The translations under genes and the position numbers were made by a program. The notes below the pieces were generated by a model. That model saw only the letters and a list, made by a program, of their open reading frames with translations. It ran no database searches and was not told the origin of the DNA. From positions 3,472,001 through 3,536,000 of the forward strand of contig NZ_CP139781.1 in NCBI RefSeq assembly GCF_019679435.2: a stretch of 64,000 nt of DNA. Reading direction: 5' to 3'. The stretch's first letter is position 1. Each line of letters starts with the position of its first letter. The DNA is from Actomonas aquatica. Lineage in GTDB: Bacteria; Verrucomicrobiota; Verrucomicrobiia; Opitutales; Opitutaceae. This document shows, in pieces, positions 35,403-44,178 of the stretch.

Positions 35403-37529
35403 ATGGCCACCGACACCGCACCGTTCCGCAATCCCGACCTGCCCACCGAGCAACGTATCGACGATCTCATTACTCGCCTCACCTCCGCCGAGAAGATCGA
35501 TATCATTGGCTTCGCCCCGGGCAACGCACGTCTCGGCCTTACCTACACGCCCATCGCCGAGGGTTACCACGGCGTCGCCCAGGGCGGCCCGTCCAACTGG
35601 GGCAAAATCAAACCCACCCCCACCACCCAGTTTCCCCAGGCCTACGGTCTCGCCTCCACCTGGGACCCGGCCCTCCTCCAACGCGTTGCCGCCAACCAGG
35701 CCGAGGAAGCCCGCTACCTGTTCCAGAGCCCCAAATACCAACGCTCCGGCCTGCTGGTCATGGCTCCCAACGCCGACCTCGCCCGCGACCCTCGCTGGGG
35801 CCGCACCGAAGAGGTCTACGGCGAAGACCCCTACCTCGCCGGCACCCTCGCCGCCGCCTTTGCCCGCGGCCTCCGCGGCGACGACCCGCGCTACCTGAAG
35901 GCCACCTGTCTGCTCAAACACTTCCTCGCCAACAGCAACGAGAACGGCCGCTTCCACACCTCCTCGGACTTCGACGAACGCCTCTGGCGCGAATACTACG
36001 CCAAGGCCTTCCACCTCGCCATCCGCGACGGCGGCGCCCGCTCCATGATGCTGGCCTACAACGCCCACAACGGCACGCCCTGCCACCTCCACCCCATGGT
36101 GCGCGACATCGTCATCGGCGAGTGGGGCCTCGACGGCACCATCTGCTCCGACGGCGGCGCCGTCACCCACCTCGTCAACTCGCACCAAGCCTTCCCGTCG
36201 CTCACCGAAGCTTCCGCCGCCGTCATCAAGGCCGGGGTCAACCACTTCCTCGATCGCACCGACGGCATCCTCCCCGCCCTCGAGCAAGGTCTGCTCACCG
36301 AAGCTGACCTCGATGCCGCCATCCGCGGCCGCCTTCGCCTCTGCCTCGACCTCGGCTTCTTCGATCCGCCCGAGCGCGTGCCGTATTCAGTTATTGGACA
36401 CGAGACCGACGGCACGCCCGAGCCGTGGGATCGCCCCGCCACCCGCGCCCTCGTGCGCGAAGTCACCGCCAAGTCCATCGTGCTCCTGCGCAACGAGGAC
36501 CACCTGCTCCCGCTCGACCCCGCCACCGTCGGCTCGGTCGCCGTCGTCGGACCCTGGGCCAACCTCACCCTGCTCGATTGGTATTCCGGCACTCCTCCCT
36601 ACCAGGTCACCCCGCGCGACGGCATCGAGGCCTACTCGGCCGCCCCGTCCATGTTTGAGCCGTCCAAGTTCGGCGTCATGTGGGCCGGCGATATGAGCGA
36701 CACCGCCGTGAAAATCGCGAGCGAAGCCGACGTCGCCATCGTCTGTCTCGGCAACCACCCCGAAGGCAACGCCGGCTGGGGTCGTGTCACTTCGCCCAGC
36801 GAGGGCAAAGAGGAAGTCGATCGCGCCTCCCTCGATCTCGACCCCGCCCAACTCGCCTTCCTCCAACGCGTGCGCGCCGTTAATCCGCGCACCGTCCTCG
36901 CCCTCATCGCCAACTTCCCCTACACCATGCCGTGGGCCGTGCAAAACGTGCCCGCCATCCTGCAGCTCACCCACGCCTCGCAGGAACAGGGTAACGGCCT
37001 CGCGGACGTGCTTTTCGGCACCGTCAACCCCGGCGGCAAAACCATCCAAACTTGGCCCAAGTCGATCAACGACCTGCCGCCCATGTTGGACTACAACATC
37101 CGCCACGGCCGCACCTACATGTATGCCGAAGCCGAGCCCCAGTTCCCCTTCGGCTACGGCCTCAGCTACACCACCTTCACCCTCGCCGACGCCTCCGCCC
37201 AACTCTCGACCGACGGCGCCACCACCACCGTGACGGTGCAGCTCACCAACACCGGCGACCGCCCCGGCGACGAAGTGGTGCAAGTCTACGCCCGCTACCC
37301 GCAGTCGGCCGTCGACCGCCCCCGCCAACAACTCGTCGGCTACGCCCGCACTCCCGTCGAACCCGGCGCGACCGTCCCCGTCGAGATCACCATCCCCACC
37401 CGCGAGTTCGCCTACTGGAACATCGAGGCCCAAGCCTGGACCCTCGAATCGCTCCCCATCGAACTCCACCTCGGCACCTCCTCCGCCGAGCTCCCCCTGG
37501 CCCTCACCCTCACCCCGCCCACCCCGTAG
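35403..37529 (+). CDS. GH3 beta-glucosidase-type enzyme
   Basis: 708 residues without a signal peptide. Visible GH3 motifs are IIGFAPGNARLGLTYTPIAE, NADLARDPRWGRTEEVYGED, ATCLLKHFLANSNENGR, TICSDGGAV (nucleophile Asp in CSDGG), a C-terminal GH3 domain (VVGPWANLTLLDWYSGTPPY, ADVAIVCLGNHPEGN) and an Fn3-like end (FGYGLSYTTFTLADAS). It hydrolyses terminal beta-linked sugars of imported oligosaccharides. Its distance from the first GH3 enzyme (no NWWNEACHG motif) suggests another substrate. The upstream neighbour is a LacI regulator. The GTAG of a hairpin repeat contains the TAG stop. Confidence 0.92.
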   Translation: MATDTAPFRNPDLPTEQRIDDLITRLTSAEKIDIIGFAPGNARLGLTYTPIAEGYHGVAQGGPSNWGKIKPTPTTQFPQAYGLASTWDPALLQRVAANQAEEARYLFQSPKYQRSGLLVMAPNADLARDPRWGRTEEVYGEDPYLAGTLAAAFARGLRGDDPRYLKATCLLKHFLANSNENGRFHTSSDFDERLWREYYAKAFHLAIRDGGARSMMLAYNAHNGTPCHLHPMVRDIVIGEWGLDGTICSDGGAVTHLVNSHQAFPSLTEASAAVIKAGVNHFLDRTDGILPALEQGLLTEADLDAAIRGRLRLCLDLGFFDPPERVPYSVIGHETDGTPEPWDRPATRALVREVTAKSIVLLRNEDHLLPLDPATVGSVAVVGPWANLTLLDWYSGTPPYQVTPRDGIEAYSAAPSMFEPSKFGVMWAGDMSDTAVKIASEADVAIVCLGNHPEGNAGWGRVTSPSEGKEEVDRASLDLDPAQLAFLQRVRAVNPRTVLALIANFPYTMPWAVQNVPAILQLTHASQEQGNGLADVLFGTVNPGGKTIQTWPKSINDLPPMLDYNIRHGRTYMYAEAEPQFPFGYGLSYTTFTLADASAQLSTDGATTTVTVQLTNTGDRPGDEVVQVYARYPQSAVDRPRQQLVGYARTPVEPGATVPVEITIPTREFAYWNIEAQAWTLESLPIELHLGTSSAELPLALTLTPPTP

Positions 37530-37550
37530 GGTCCGGCTTCAGCCGACCCT
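37526..37550. repeat. GTAG-headed hairpin overlapping the GH3 stop codon
   Basis: GTAG at 37526-37529, of which TAG is the GH3 stop, is followed by GGGTCCGGCTTCAGCCGACCC, a hairpin (GGGTC/GACCC and CGGCT/AGCCG). The repeat therefore provides the end of the gene. Confidence 0.65.
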
Positions 37551-37578
37551 CCTCGCCCCCAGCGCGATAGCCTTCCCA

Positions 37579-37692
37579 CGAATGTTCGTATTACGAACAT
37601 TCGAGAGATCGCCCCGCCCTAGTATCCCTTTTCATGCTGTTTACCAGCATCTTACCTTACCGCACTAAACCACATGTTCGTATTACGAACAT
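37579..37692. promoter_or_regulatory. two near-identical long palindromes upstream of padR
   Basis: A 25-base palindrome (12-base arms, centre T at 37591) at 37579-37603 and a 19-base palindrome at 37674-37692 both contain ATGTTCGTATTACGAACAT. The centres are 92 bases apart. Between them is a third small palindrome, ATGCTG/CAGCAT (37634-37650). Such symmetry indicates binding sites for a dimeric regulator other than PadR. The half-sites resemble the TGTTC/GAACA of LexA boxes, but the spacing is 7 rather than 4. Confidence 0.55.
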
Positions 37693-37784
37693 TGGTGAGG
37701 GACGGTTCGTTGGGCGTGTCCGGACTGCTTTCGCTCGGCTTTAGCTGCGCATCGCCTGCCTCACGAGACAGGGGTTCCTACTTT

Positions 37785-37835
37785 CCTGTGGACATCCCAC
37801 ATGAAATAAAACACCTCCTGTGGCAATCCCACAGG
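37785..37835. promoter_or_regulatory. tandem PadR operators overlapping the padR leader
   Basis: CCTGTGG-ACATC-CCACATG (37785-37803) and CCTGTGG-CAATC-CCACAGG (37817-37835) are two copies of an inverted repeat with 5-base spacers, 32 bases apart, three helical turns. The second ends five bases before the padR ATG. This is the layout expected of an autorepressed PadR gene (inference). Confidence 0.6.
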
Positions 37836-37839
37836 AAAC

Positions 37840-38250
37840 ATGTCTCGCGCCGCTCCTACCTCCCCGTCTTCACCCTCTCCCGCCGACAAGCTCGACCTGC
37901 TCCAGGGCACCCTCGATTTGATGGTGCTGCAGTCGCTCGCCGCGCTTGGGCCGCTCCACGGTTACGGCATCGCCCGCCGCATTGAACAGGTGGGCGGGGG
38001 CGAGATCCTGCTCAACCAGGGCACCATCTACGCCGCGCTCGTTCGCCTCCAGCAAGGCGGCTGGATCTCCGCCGATTGGGGCACGTCGGACAACAACCGC
38101 CGCGCCAAGTTCTACACCCTCACCCCGCGCGGCGAGAAACGCCTTGCCGCCGATGCCGCCAACTGGCGCCGCGTGGCCAACATCATGGACCGCTTCCTCG
38201 ACGCGTCCACCACCCCACCCCTCAACCCGAACCCGGAGGCCGCATCATGA
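37840..38250 (+). CDS. PadR-family transcriptional regulator
   Basis: 136 residues. After a Ser/Pro-rich start (about 15 residues) comes the PadR winged helix: DLLQGTLDLMVLQSLAALGP, LHGYGIARRIEQVGGGEILL, NQGTIYAALVRLQQGGWISA and KFYTLTPRGEKRLAADAANW. AGGAAAC precedes the ATG. Its TGA overlaps the ATG of the ADOP permease gene (ATGA at 38247). PadR/ADOP pairs are common in Acidobacteriota and related phyla, and the regulator probably controls the permease. Two inverted repeats lie in its leader. Confidence 0.92.
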   Translation: MSRAAPTSPSSPSPADKLDLLQGTLDLMVLQSLAALGPLHGYGIARRIEQVGGGEILLNQGTIYAALVRLQQGGWISADWGTSDNNRRAKFYTLTPRGEKRLAADAANWRRVANIMDRFLDASTTPPLNPNPEAAS

Positions 38251-40901
38251 GCCTCGCCGCCTTTTTCCAACGGCTGACCGCCCGCCTCCGCGCCGTCTTC
38301 CAGAAGCCGACCCTCGATGCTGATCTCGACGAGGAGCTGCGCCATCACCTCGAGTGCCTCACCGAGGACAACCTCGCCCGCGGCATGTCGCCCGCCGCCG
38401 CCCGCCGCGCCGCTCACCTTTCCCTCGGCAGCATCGACGCCGCCACCGAACTCCACCGCGACACCCGCAGCCTGCCGTGGCTGGAGCACCTCGCCCAGGA
38501 CCTGCGCCACACCTTCCGCCAACTTCGCCGCGAGCGCACCTTCGCCGTCATCGCCGTGCTCGTGCTCGCCATCGGCGTGGGCCTCAACACTGCCGTCTTC
38601 AGCCTCATCAATACCGTCCTCCTGCGCCCACTCCCGGCCCCGGCCGCCGAGCGCCTCGTCGAGATTTCCAACGGCGATCCCGCCAACGCCGACCGCGACC
38701 TCTCCTCGCGCACCCACCGAGTCGACAGCTGGGAGGGCATGCTCAACCAAAGCCGCTCCTTCGATGCCATCGAGGCCTACGATCCGTTTTCCCTCCGCCA
38801 AACTTACCCGGTCGAGATCGACGCCGCCACCACCCAGACCAGCAACCTCGTCTTCGTCACCCAAGGTCTCTTCCCCCTGCTCGGCATCCACCCCGAGCTC
38901 GGCCGCCTCTTCTCCACCGCCGACGCCATCGACGACGGCGCACCCGTCATCATTATCACGCATCAGATGTGGCAACAGCGCTTCGGCGGCGACCCCGCCA
39001 TCATCGGCCGCAGCGTGCGCATCGGCGGACGGCCCATCACCGTCATCGGCGTCCTGCCCGCCACCGATACCTTTGCCCAACTTTTCTACCCGGCCGTGCG
39101 CGTCGACGCCTACGCCATCCTCACCCCCGAGAACCGCCGCAACTACGGCAACACCCTGCAACTGATCGGCCGCCTCGCGCCCGACGTCACGCCCGCCGCC
39201 GCCGACGCCGAACTCGATCTCGTCATGCAGCGCCTGCTCACCGAGATCCCCAACCGCAGCGATTTCCACCGTGCAAATGTCGCCCCGCTGCACGACGTGC
39301 TCACGGATCGTCTGCGCCAGCCCTTGCTCTTCCTCGGCACCGCCGCCGCGCTCGTGCTCGCCATCGTTGCCTTCAACTTCGGTGGACTCCTCCTCGCCCG
39401 CGGTGCCAGTCGCGGCCGAGAACTCGCCGTGCGCGCCGCCCTCGGGGCCGGGCGCGGTCGCCTCCTGCGCCAACTCCTCACCGAAAGCGCCGTGCTCGTC
39501 TCCTTTGGTGCCCTCGGCGGCACGCTGCTGGCCAGCGGTGCGATCACCTTTCTCGCCCGCCGCTCGTCGATCGAAATCCCCCTTCTCCAAGGTCTCCAAC
39601 TCGACGGCACCGCGCTCGCCTTCATGGTCGTGATCAGCGCCCTCACCGCCGTCGTCTGCGGACTCGGTCCGGCCTGGCGACTCAGCCGCGCCGACGACGA
39701 CGCCTGCGGCGCTCTGCACCAACAGGCCCGCGGCGGCACCGCCGGTCGCAGCCTCACCCACGCCCGTTCGCTGCTCGTCGTGCTCGAAGTCGCCCTCGCC
39801 TCCGCTCTCGCCATTTCCGCCGGTCTCGCCACCCGCAGCCTGCAAAACGTCCTCGCCGTCGACCTCGGTTACGAAGCCCGCGACCTCTATGCCCTGCGCG
39901 TCGACATGTTGCGCCCGCCCGAGGAACACGCGCCCTACCTCACGCCCTTGCTCGATCGCACCCTCGCCTTGCCCGGCGTCAGCGCCGCCGGCTTCACCGA
40001 TGCCCTGCCCATCGAACGCGACCGCACCTGGGGCATCGGCGCGTTTAAGAGTCCGACCGACCGCTCCCAACCCGACGAGTTTCTGGGCGCCCGGGTGAAG
40101 ATCGTCAGCCCCGGTCTCTTCGACGCCATGAACATCGCCCTCCTGCGCGGCCGCGACTTCACCCGCCTCGACGACAGCGAACACCCCGAGGTCGTCATCC
40201 TCAACCAACGTCTCGCCCAACGCCTCTTCCCCGACCGCGATCCCATCGGCCAAGCCACCACCCAAGGCGAAGTGATCGGCATCGTCGCCGACACCCGTCA
40301 CGCCGGTCCCGAGTCGCCGCTCAGCTTCGAGATGTATCTGCCCTACCGCCAACAACCCAGCGGCTCCTTCGATCTGATGGTGCGCTCATCGCTGCCACTC
40401 GCGGCCCTGCGCCAGGACTTGGCCAGCGCCTTGGGCGCGCTCGATCCCTCGCTGCCCTTCAGCCAAATGCGCCCGCTGAGCGAACTCGTTGATCGCGCCA
40501 ACTCCTCCCGTCGCATGCTCACCGGCCTCATCGGCGGCTTCGCCGGTATCTCCCTCGCCCTGGCCGCCCTCGGCCTCTACGGCGTCATCGCCTACACGGT
40601 CACCCAACGCACCAAAGAGATCGGCATTCGCATGGCCCTCGGCGCGACCACCAGCGCCGTCCGCGCCGACGTCGTCGGTCGCACCTTGCGCCTCGCGATC
40701 CTCGGCCTCGCCGGCGGACTCCTCCTCGCTCTCGCGGCCAACCAACTCATGAGCAGCCTGCTCTACGGCGTCGCCGCCTTCGACCTCGCCATCTACGCCA
40801 CCGCCGCCGTCGCCGTGCTGGTTTGCGCGACCTTCGCGGGCCTCCTCCCCGCCGCCCGCGCCGCCCGCGTCGATCCCATGGTCGCTCTGCGCGCGGACTG
40901 A
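38247..40901 (+). CDS. ADOP-type ABC transporter permease (FtsX/MacB-like)
   Basis: 884 residues. The N-terminal helical region (DADLDEELRHHLECLTEDNL, ARGMSPAAARRAAH) is typical of acidobacterial duplicated orphan permeases. Then come a first membrane helix (FAVIAVLVLAIGVGLNTAVF), a MacB-like periplasmic domain, an FtsX helix triplet (GASRGRELAVRAALGAGRGR), a second MacB-like domain and a second FtsX unit (QRTKEIGIRMALGATTSAVR). No ATPase gene lies next to it, as usual for this family. The four-base overlap with padR implies coupled translation. The substrate is unknown. Confidence 0.92.
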   Translation: MSLAAFFQRLTARLRAVFQKPTLDADLDEELRHHLECLTEDNLARGMSPAAARRAAHLSLGSIDAATELHRDTRSLPWLEHLAQDLRHTFRQLRRERTFAVIAVLVLAIGVGLNTAVFSLINTVLLRPLPAPAAERLVEISNGDPANADRDLSSRTHRVDSWEGMLNQSRSFDAIEAYDPFSLRQTYPVEIDAATTQTSNLVFVTQGLFPLLGIHPELGRLFSTADAIDDGAPVIIITHQMWQQRFGGDPAIIGRSVRIGGRPITVIGVLPATDTFAQLFYPAVRVDAYAILTPENRRNYGNTLQLIGRLAPDVTPAAADAELDLVMQRLLTEIPNRSDFHRANVAPLHDVLTDRLRQPLLFLGTAAALVLAIVAFNFGGLLLARGASRGRELAVRAALGAGRGRLLRQLLTESAVLVSFGALGGTLLASGAITFLARRSSIEIPLLQGLQLDGTALAFMVVISALTAVVCGLGPAWRLSRADDDACGALHQQARGGTAGRSLTHARSLLVVLEVALASALAISAGLATRSLQNVLAVDLGYEARDLYALRVDMLRPPEEHAPYLTPLLDRTLALPGVSAAGFTDALPIERDRTWGIGAFKSPTDRSQPDEFLGARVKIVSPGLFDAMNIALLRGRDFTRLDDSEHPEVVILNQRLAQRLFPDRDPIGQATTQGEVIGIVADTRHAGPESPLSFEMYLPYRQQPSGSFDLMVRSSLPLAALRQDLASALGALDPSLPFSQMRPLSELVDRANSSRRMLTGLIGGFAGISLALAALGLYGVIAYTVTQRTKEIGIRMALGATTSAVRADVVGRTLRLAILGLAGGLLLALAANQLMSSLLYGVAAFDLAIYATAAVAVLVCATFAGLLPAARAARVDPMVALRAD

Positions 40902-40932
40902 GCACACGAAACCATTCGCCAATCGTGCTGTC

Positions 40933-40957
40933 GATGGGAGGACCAAACCCTCCCATC
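40933..40957 (+). promoter_or_regulatory. perfect hairpin abutting the SIMPL-gene start codon
   Basis: GATGGGAGG (40933-40941), loop ACCAAAC, CCTCCCATC (40949-40957) form a 9-base perfect stem immediately before ATG 40958. The stem hides the only GGGAGG sequence, so translation could depend on its melting. An in-frame ATG at 40935 inside the stem is an alternative start. Confidence 0.5.
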
Positions 40958-41707
40958 ATGAACTCCATTTTCCGCCGTTTCACCGCCGCCGCCCTCCTGC
41001 TCACTGCCGCCAGCCTGCCGCTGGCGTCCACCGTCCGCGCCGACGAACACAGCATGGAGGCCGAGCGCCGCATCCTCACCGTCACAGGTGAGGACACCGT
41101 GCGCATCCCGGCCACCCTTGCCCAGATTTCCATCATCATCGAGGCCCGCGAAAAGACCTCGGCCGAGGCCAACCGCGCCGTCGTTGACCCCTCCCGCGCC
41201 GTCCTCGATTTTCTCGAGAGCGAAGGCGCCGAGCGTATCCAAGCCGGTGCCCTCACGCTCAATCCGATCTACAGCCGCATGAAGGCGAGCTCCATGGCCG
41301 ACGAAGGCCCGCAGATCACCGGCTACCAAGCCCAGTGGAACGCTTCGTTCGTGGTGCCCGCCGAGCGCGCCGGTGAGTTTGCCTCCGGTGTCGTCGAAGC
41401 CGGCGCCAACCGCGTGACCCAGTTCGCCTTCCTTGCCGCCGACGACGCGATCGCGGCCGCCCGCACCGAGGCCCTGCAATCCGCCACCCGCGAAGCCCGC
41501 GCCACCGCCGAGGCCGTGCTCGCCACCCTCGACTACGAACTGGCCGAGGTCGTGCGTATCCACGTCAACACTACCGGCCCCGTGCGCCCGCTCCAGCGCG
41601 GTGTCATGCACAGCATGGCCATGGAGTCCTCGGCCGGCTCCTCCGCCGCCGTCGAGCCCGGCTTCATCGACATCAACGGCAACGTCACCCTCGAAGTGCG
41701 TTACTGA
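40958..41707 (+). CDS. SIMPL-domain (DUF541) periplasmic protein
   Basis: 249 residues with signal peptide NSIFRRFTAAALLLTAASLP, ending near RADE. The SIMPL domain shows RILTVTGEDTVRIPATLAQI, SIIIEAREKTSAEANRAV, IYSRMKASSM ... ITGYQAQWNASFVV, ALQSATREARATAEAVLATL and the C-terminal INGNVTLEVRY. Members of this family form large beta-rich assemblies in the cell envelope, and their role is poorly known. It follows the ADOP permease by 56 bases and may be in the same transcript. A hairpin sits right on its start. Confidence 0.88.
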   Translation: MNSIFRRFTAAALLLTAASLPLASTVRADEHSMEAERRILTVTGEDTVRIPATLAQISIIIEAREKTSAEANRAVVDPSRAVLDFLESEGAERIQAGALTLNPIYSRMKASSMADEGPQITGYQAQWNASFVVPAERAGEFASGVVEAGANRVTQFAFLAADDAIAAARTEALQSATREARATAEAVLATLDYELAEVVRIHVNTTGPVRPLQRGVMHSMAMESSAGSSAAVEPGFIDINGNVTLEVRY

Positions 41708-41730
41708 GCGCCCTGCACTGAGGCAACGCA

Positions 41731-41802
41731 GCGCGAGCGAGCTCGCGGCCTACAGTGAGATTTCGTAAAGGCAATGTAGGCTGCGAGCTCGCTCGCGCTA
41801 CG
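41731..41802. repeat. inverted pair, GCGAGCGAGCTCGC family
   Basis: GCGCGAGCGAGCTCGCGGCC ... TACA (41731-41754) and TGTAGGCTGCGAGCTCGCTC ... TACG (41775-41802) are inverted copies across 20 bases. The family also occurs at 32315 and 32362. It lies between the SIMPL and DUF3667-like genes. Confidence 0.8.
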
Positions 41803-41880
41803 CTGCCCCTCGGCTCCATCACAACCGCCGCCGCCACCCCACGCTCGCCATGACGCCGCGACTCCGCTTGCGTTCGTGTC

Positions 41881-42651
41881 ATGGCCACCGAACCGCCAGC
41901 GCCCGGATCCTGTCTGAACTGCGGCACGCCGCTCACCGATCGCTTTTGCCCGCACTGCGGCCAAAAAGCGCAGCCCACCCGCCTCCCCCTGCGTGACGTG
42001 CTGGGTGAGGCCACCTCCACGTTTCTCAACGTCGATGGTCTTTTCTGGCGCACCCTGCGCACGCTTTTCCTCCACCCCGGCCAGGTCACGGCCGACTACA
42101 ACGCCGGCCGCCGTGCCGCTCAGCTTCCGCCCCTGCGCATTTATTTGGGCATCAGCGTCATCTACTTCGTGACCCTGTCGTTCCTCGGTCAGGACCGGGT
42201 CCTCTTCGTCAGCCTCACCACCACCAAAGAAAGTGGGGCTGCTGCGGAGATTATCGGCCCAGCGATGCAATACCTGCTCTTCTTCTTTGTCCCTGCCCTG
42301 GCCGGCCTGCTGAAATTGCTCCGCTGTCGGCCTGGCGGCTACTTCGTTGAGTATCTGGTTTTCGCCATCCACCTCCACTCAATCTGGTTCGCCTGGTTCT
42401 GGCTGCAGCTGGTGCTGGGCGGCCTGCTTGATCTGGCCCCGGCCAGCCTGTCCGGCATCACCCGCATGCTCGGTTACGGGGTGGATGCGATTCCGCAGGC
42501 GTTGCCCGTGATCTACCTGATTCTGAGCCTGCGGCGCGCCTTCGAACTGCGCTGGTGGACCGCCATCTGGAAGAGCTTCGCCGCCATTCTGGGTTACTCG
42601 TTCCTGCTCGCCGTCGCCATGGCGGTTTTCTTCGCCTTCAGCGGAATCTAA
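41881..42651 (+). CDS. DUF3667-like membrane protein with zinc ribbon
   Basis: 256 residues. The N-terminus has CLNCGTPLTDRFCPHCGQKA, four Cys that bind zinc, followed by LRDVLGEATSTFLNVDGLFW and RTLRTLFLHPGQVTADYNAG, then RRAAQLPPLRIYLGISVIYF. Four or five hydrophobic segments fill the rest. This is the usual layout of DUF3667 membrane proteins, whose function is unknown. It is tail to tail with the Gfo/Idh/MocA gene and overlaps it by 4 bases. Confidence 0.82.
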   Translation: MATEPPAPGSCLNCGTPLTDRFCPHCGQKAQPTRLPLRDVLGEATSTFLNVDGLFWRTLRTLFLHPGQVTADYNAGRRAAQLPPLRIYLGISVIYFVTLSFLGQDRVLFVSLTTTKESGAAAEIIGPAMQYLLFFFVPALAGLLKLLRCRPGGYFVEYLVFAIHLHSIWFAWFWLQLVLGGLLDLAPASLSGITRMLGYGVDAIPQALPVIYLILSLRRAFELRWWTAIWKSFAAILGYSFLLAVAMAVFFAFSGI

Positions 42652-44039
42652 TCCGGCAACTTGGCCAACACCGCCGCGAGTTCCCTGGTCGGTTGCCACG
42701 CGCCATCGCGCCGCTCCGGCCGCGCCATCGCGGTGGCCTTCGGTGAACCTATCGCGGTCATGCTGGCCGCATCCCAACGGATCTCTTCACCGGAACGCTC
42801 CGCCAGAGCGCCCAGCAACACCTGCTCGGTGAGCGCTGCGCCGTAAGCGAAGTCCGCCCCGCCGCTGCGGCCAGCGTGGATGGCGTTATACCAATCCTGG
42901 AAGTGCCCGCCCTTCACCCGCGGCAACCACTTGGCCGGACGGTTGGCCCGCACCTCCTGCTCGCGCGCCTCGGGGTAGATCTTCGGACTGCGACTCACCC
43001 GCATGTCCGGGATGAACATCGTCCCCTCCGGCCCGGCGAAGGCCATGCCGTTCTTCGTCTCGCGCACCACCTCGTCGGGCACGTGCGGGATGCCGCTCGG
43101 ATGATTCTGCACGTCGCCCTTCCAGCCATTGCGCCAGTGCACCGTGAGCGGCGGATGCGAGCCGCGCGCAGGGAAACGGTAACGCAGGTTCGCCCACTGC
43201 GGGATGGTGTATTCAGAAACTCCCGACACTTCCGGAATCACGCTCTCCGGGAACCCCGTATCGAGCGCGAAACGCACCGCATCAAACATGTGCATGCCGA
43301 TGTCGCAGATCGCCCCGCTGCCGAAGCCCCACCAATTGCGCCACACCTGCGGCGCATACTGCGAGCTGTAGGGACGGTAGGGGCGGTCCATCAACCAGGC
43401 CCGCCAATCGATCGTGTCGCGCTCCGGCTCCGCCTCGGCCAGCGTTTCGGACCAGATGGAAATGCGCTTCTGGGTGCGATCGGTCCACAGCCACACATCG
43501 GTCACCGGACCGACCACGCCGCTGGCAATCCACTCCCGCAGCAGCCGGGTGCCTTCCATCGCATGGCCCTGCGTGCCGAGCTGGGTCGACACGCCGTGAA
43601 ACGCCGCCGCCGCCGCGATGCGCCGGCATTCCCACGGCGTCGTCGCCATGGGTTTTTCCAAATACACGTTCAGCCCGGCCTCCATCGCCATCATCGCCAG
43701 CGGGTAGTGCGCGTGGTCCGGTGTCGTGATGACCACGCCGTCCATCTCCGCCGCATGCCGGTCGAGAAATTTCCGCACGTCGCGGTAGTGCGGCACCTGT
43801 GGATGGTCCGCGTAAGTCTTCGCCGCACGCTCGTCGTCGACATCACAGAACGCCACGTAGTGCTGCTCCACCTGTCCGCTGATCGCCGCCTGGGCCCAAC
43901 CGCCGGCACCGATGAAGCCGATCTTCAGCTGGTCCGATGGCGCGGCGCGCAGCGAGCGCGGGAGCAAGAGGGCGGCCGAGCCGGCCACACCGAGTGAAGT
44001 AAGAAAGTCGCGTCGACGAAGCGTGGGGTAGGACGACAT
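42648..44039 (-). CDS. Tat-exported Gfo/Idh/MocA-family oxidoreductase
   Basis: 463 residues. The twin-arginine signal RRRDFLTSLGVAGSAALLLP leads to a Rossmann domain (KIGFIGAGGWAQAAISG, VAFCDVDDERAAKTYADHPQ, VITTPDHAHYPLAMMAMEAG) and the EKP motif (NVYLEKPMATTPWECR), with WWGFGSGAICDIGMHMFDAV in the catalytic domain. Exported members of this family are abundant in Verrucomicrobiota and Planctomycetota and act on sugars or related polyols with a bound nicotinamide cofactor. The exact substrate is unknown. The start is about 140 bases from the divergent histidine kinase gene. Confidence 0.9.
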   Translation of the reverse strand: MSSYPTLRRRDFLTSLGVAGSAALLLPRSLRAAPSDQLKIGFIGAGGWAQAAISGQVEQHYVAFCDVDDERAAKTYADHPQVPHYRDVRKFLDRHAAEMDGVVITTPDHAHYPLAMMAMEAGLNVYLEKPMATTPWECRRIAAAAAFHGVSTQLGTQGHAMEGTRLLREWIASGVVGPVTDVWLWTDRTQKRISIWSETLAEAEPERDTIDWRAWLMDRPYRPYSSQYAPQVWRNWWGFGSGAICDIGMHMFDAVRFALDTGFPESVIPEVSGVSEYTIPQWANLRYRFPARGSHPPLTVHWRNGWKGDVQNHPSGIPHVPDEVVRETKNGMAFAGPEGTMFIPDMRVSRSPKIYPEAREQEVRANRPAKWLPRVKGGHFQDWYNAIHAGRSGGADFAYGAALTEQVLLGALAERSGEEIRWDAASMTAIGSPKATAMARPERRDGAWQPTRELAAVLAKLPD

Positions 44040-44178
44040 GAGGCGCGATCATGCTCCCGCGTCCCGCGCTCGCAATCGCCAATCCCGCGCGCATCCGCTG
44101 GACGTTACGCTAACCGCTTGCGGCGCAGACCGGTTTACCCAAGATCCTCCACCAAACTCGCTTTCGGCTTTTCCTTCG

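Noticed and set aside
37579..37692. LexA boxes of the verrucomicrobial TGTTC-N4-GAACA type
   Set aside because: Half-sites match but the spacer is seven bases, and no SOS gene is adjacent.
38112..40355. Long minus-strand frame opposite the ADOP permease
   Set aside because: Antisense shadow, Gly/Glu-rich and domain-free, while the plus strand has a full permease.
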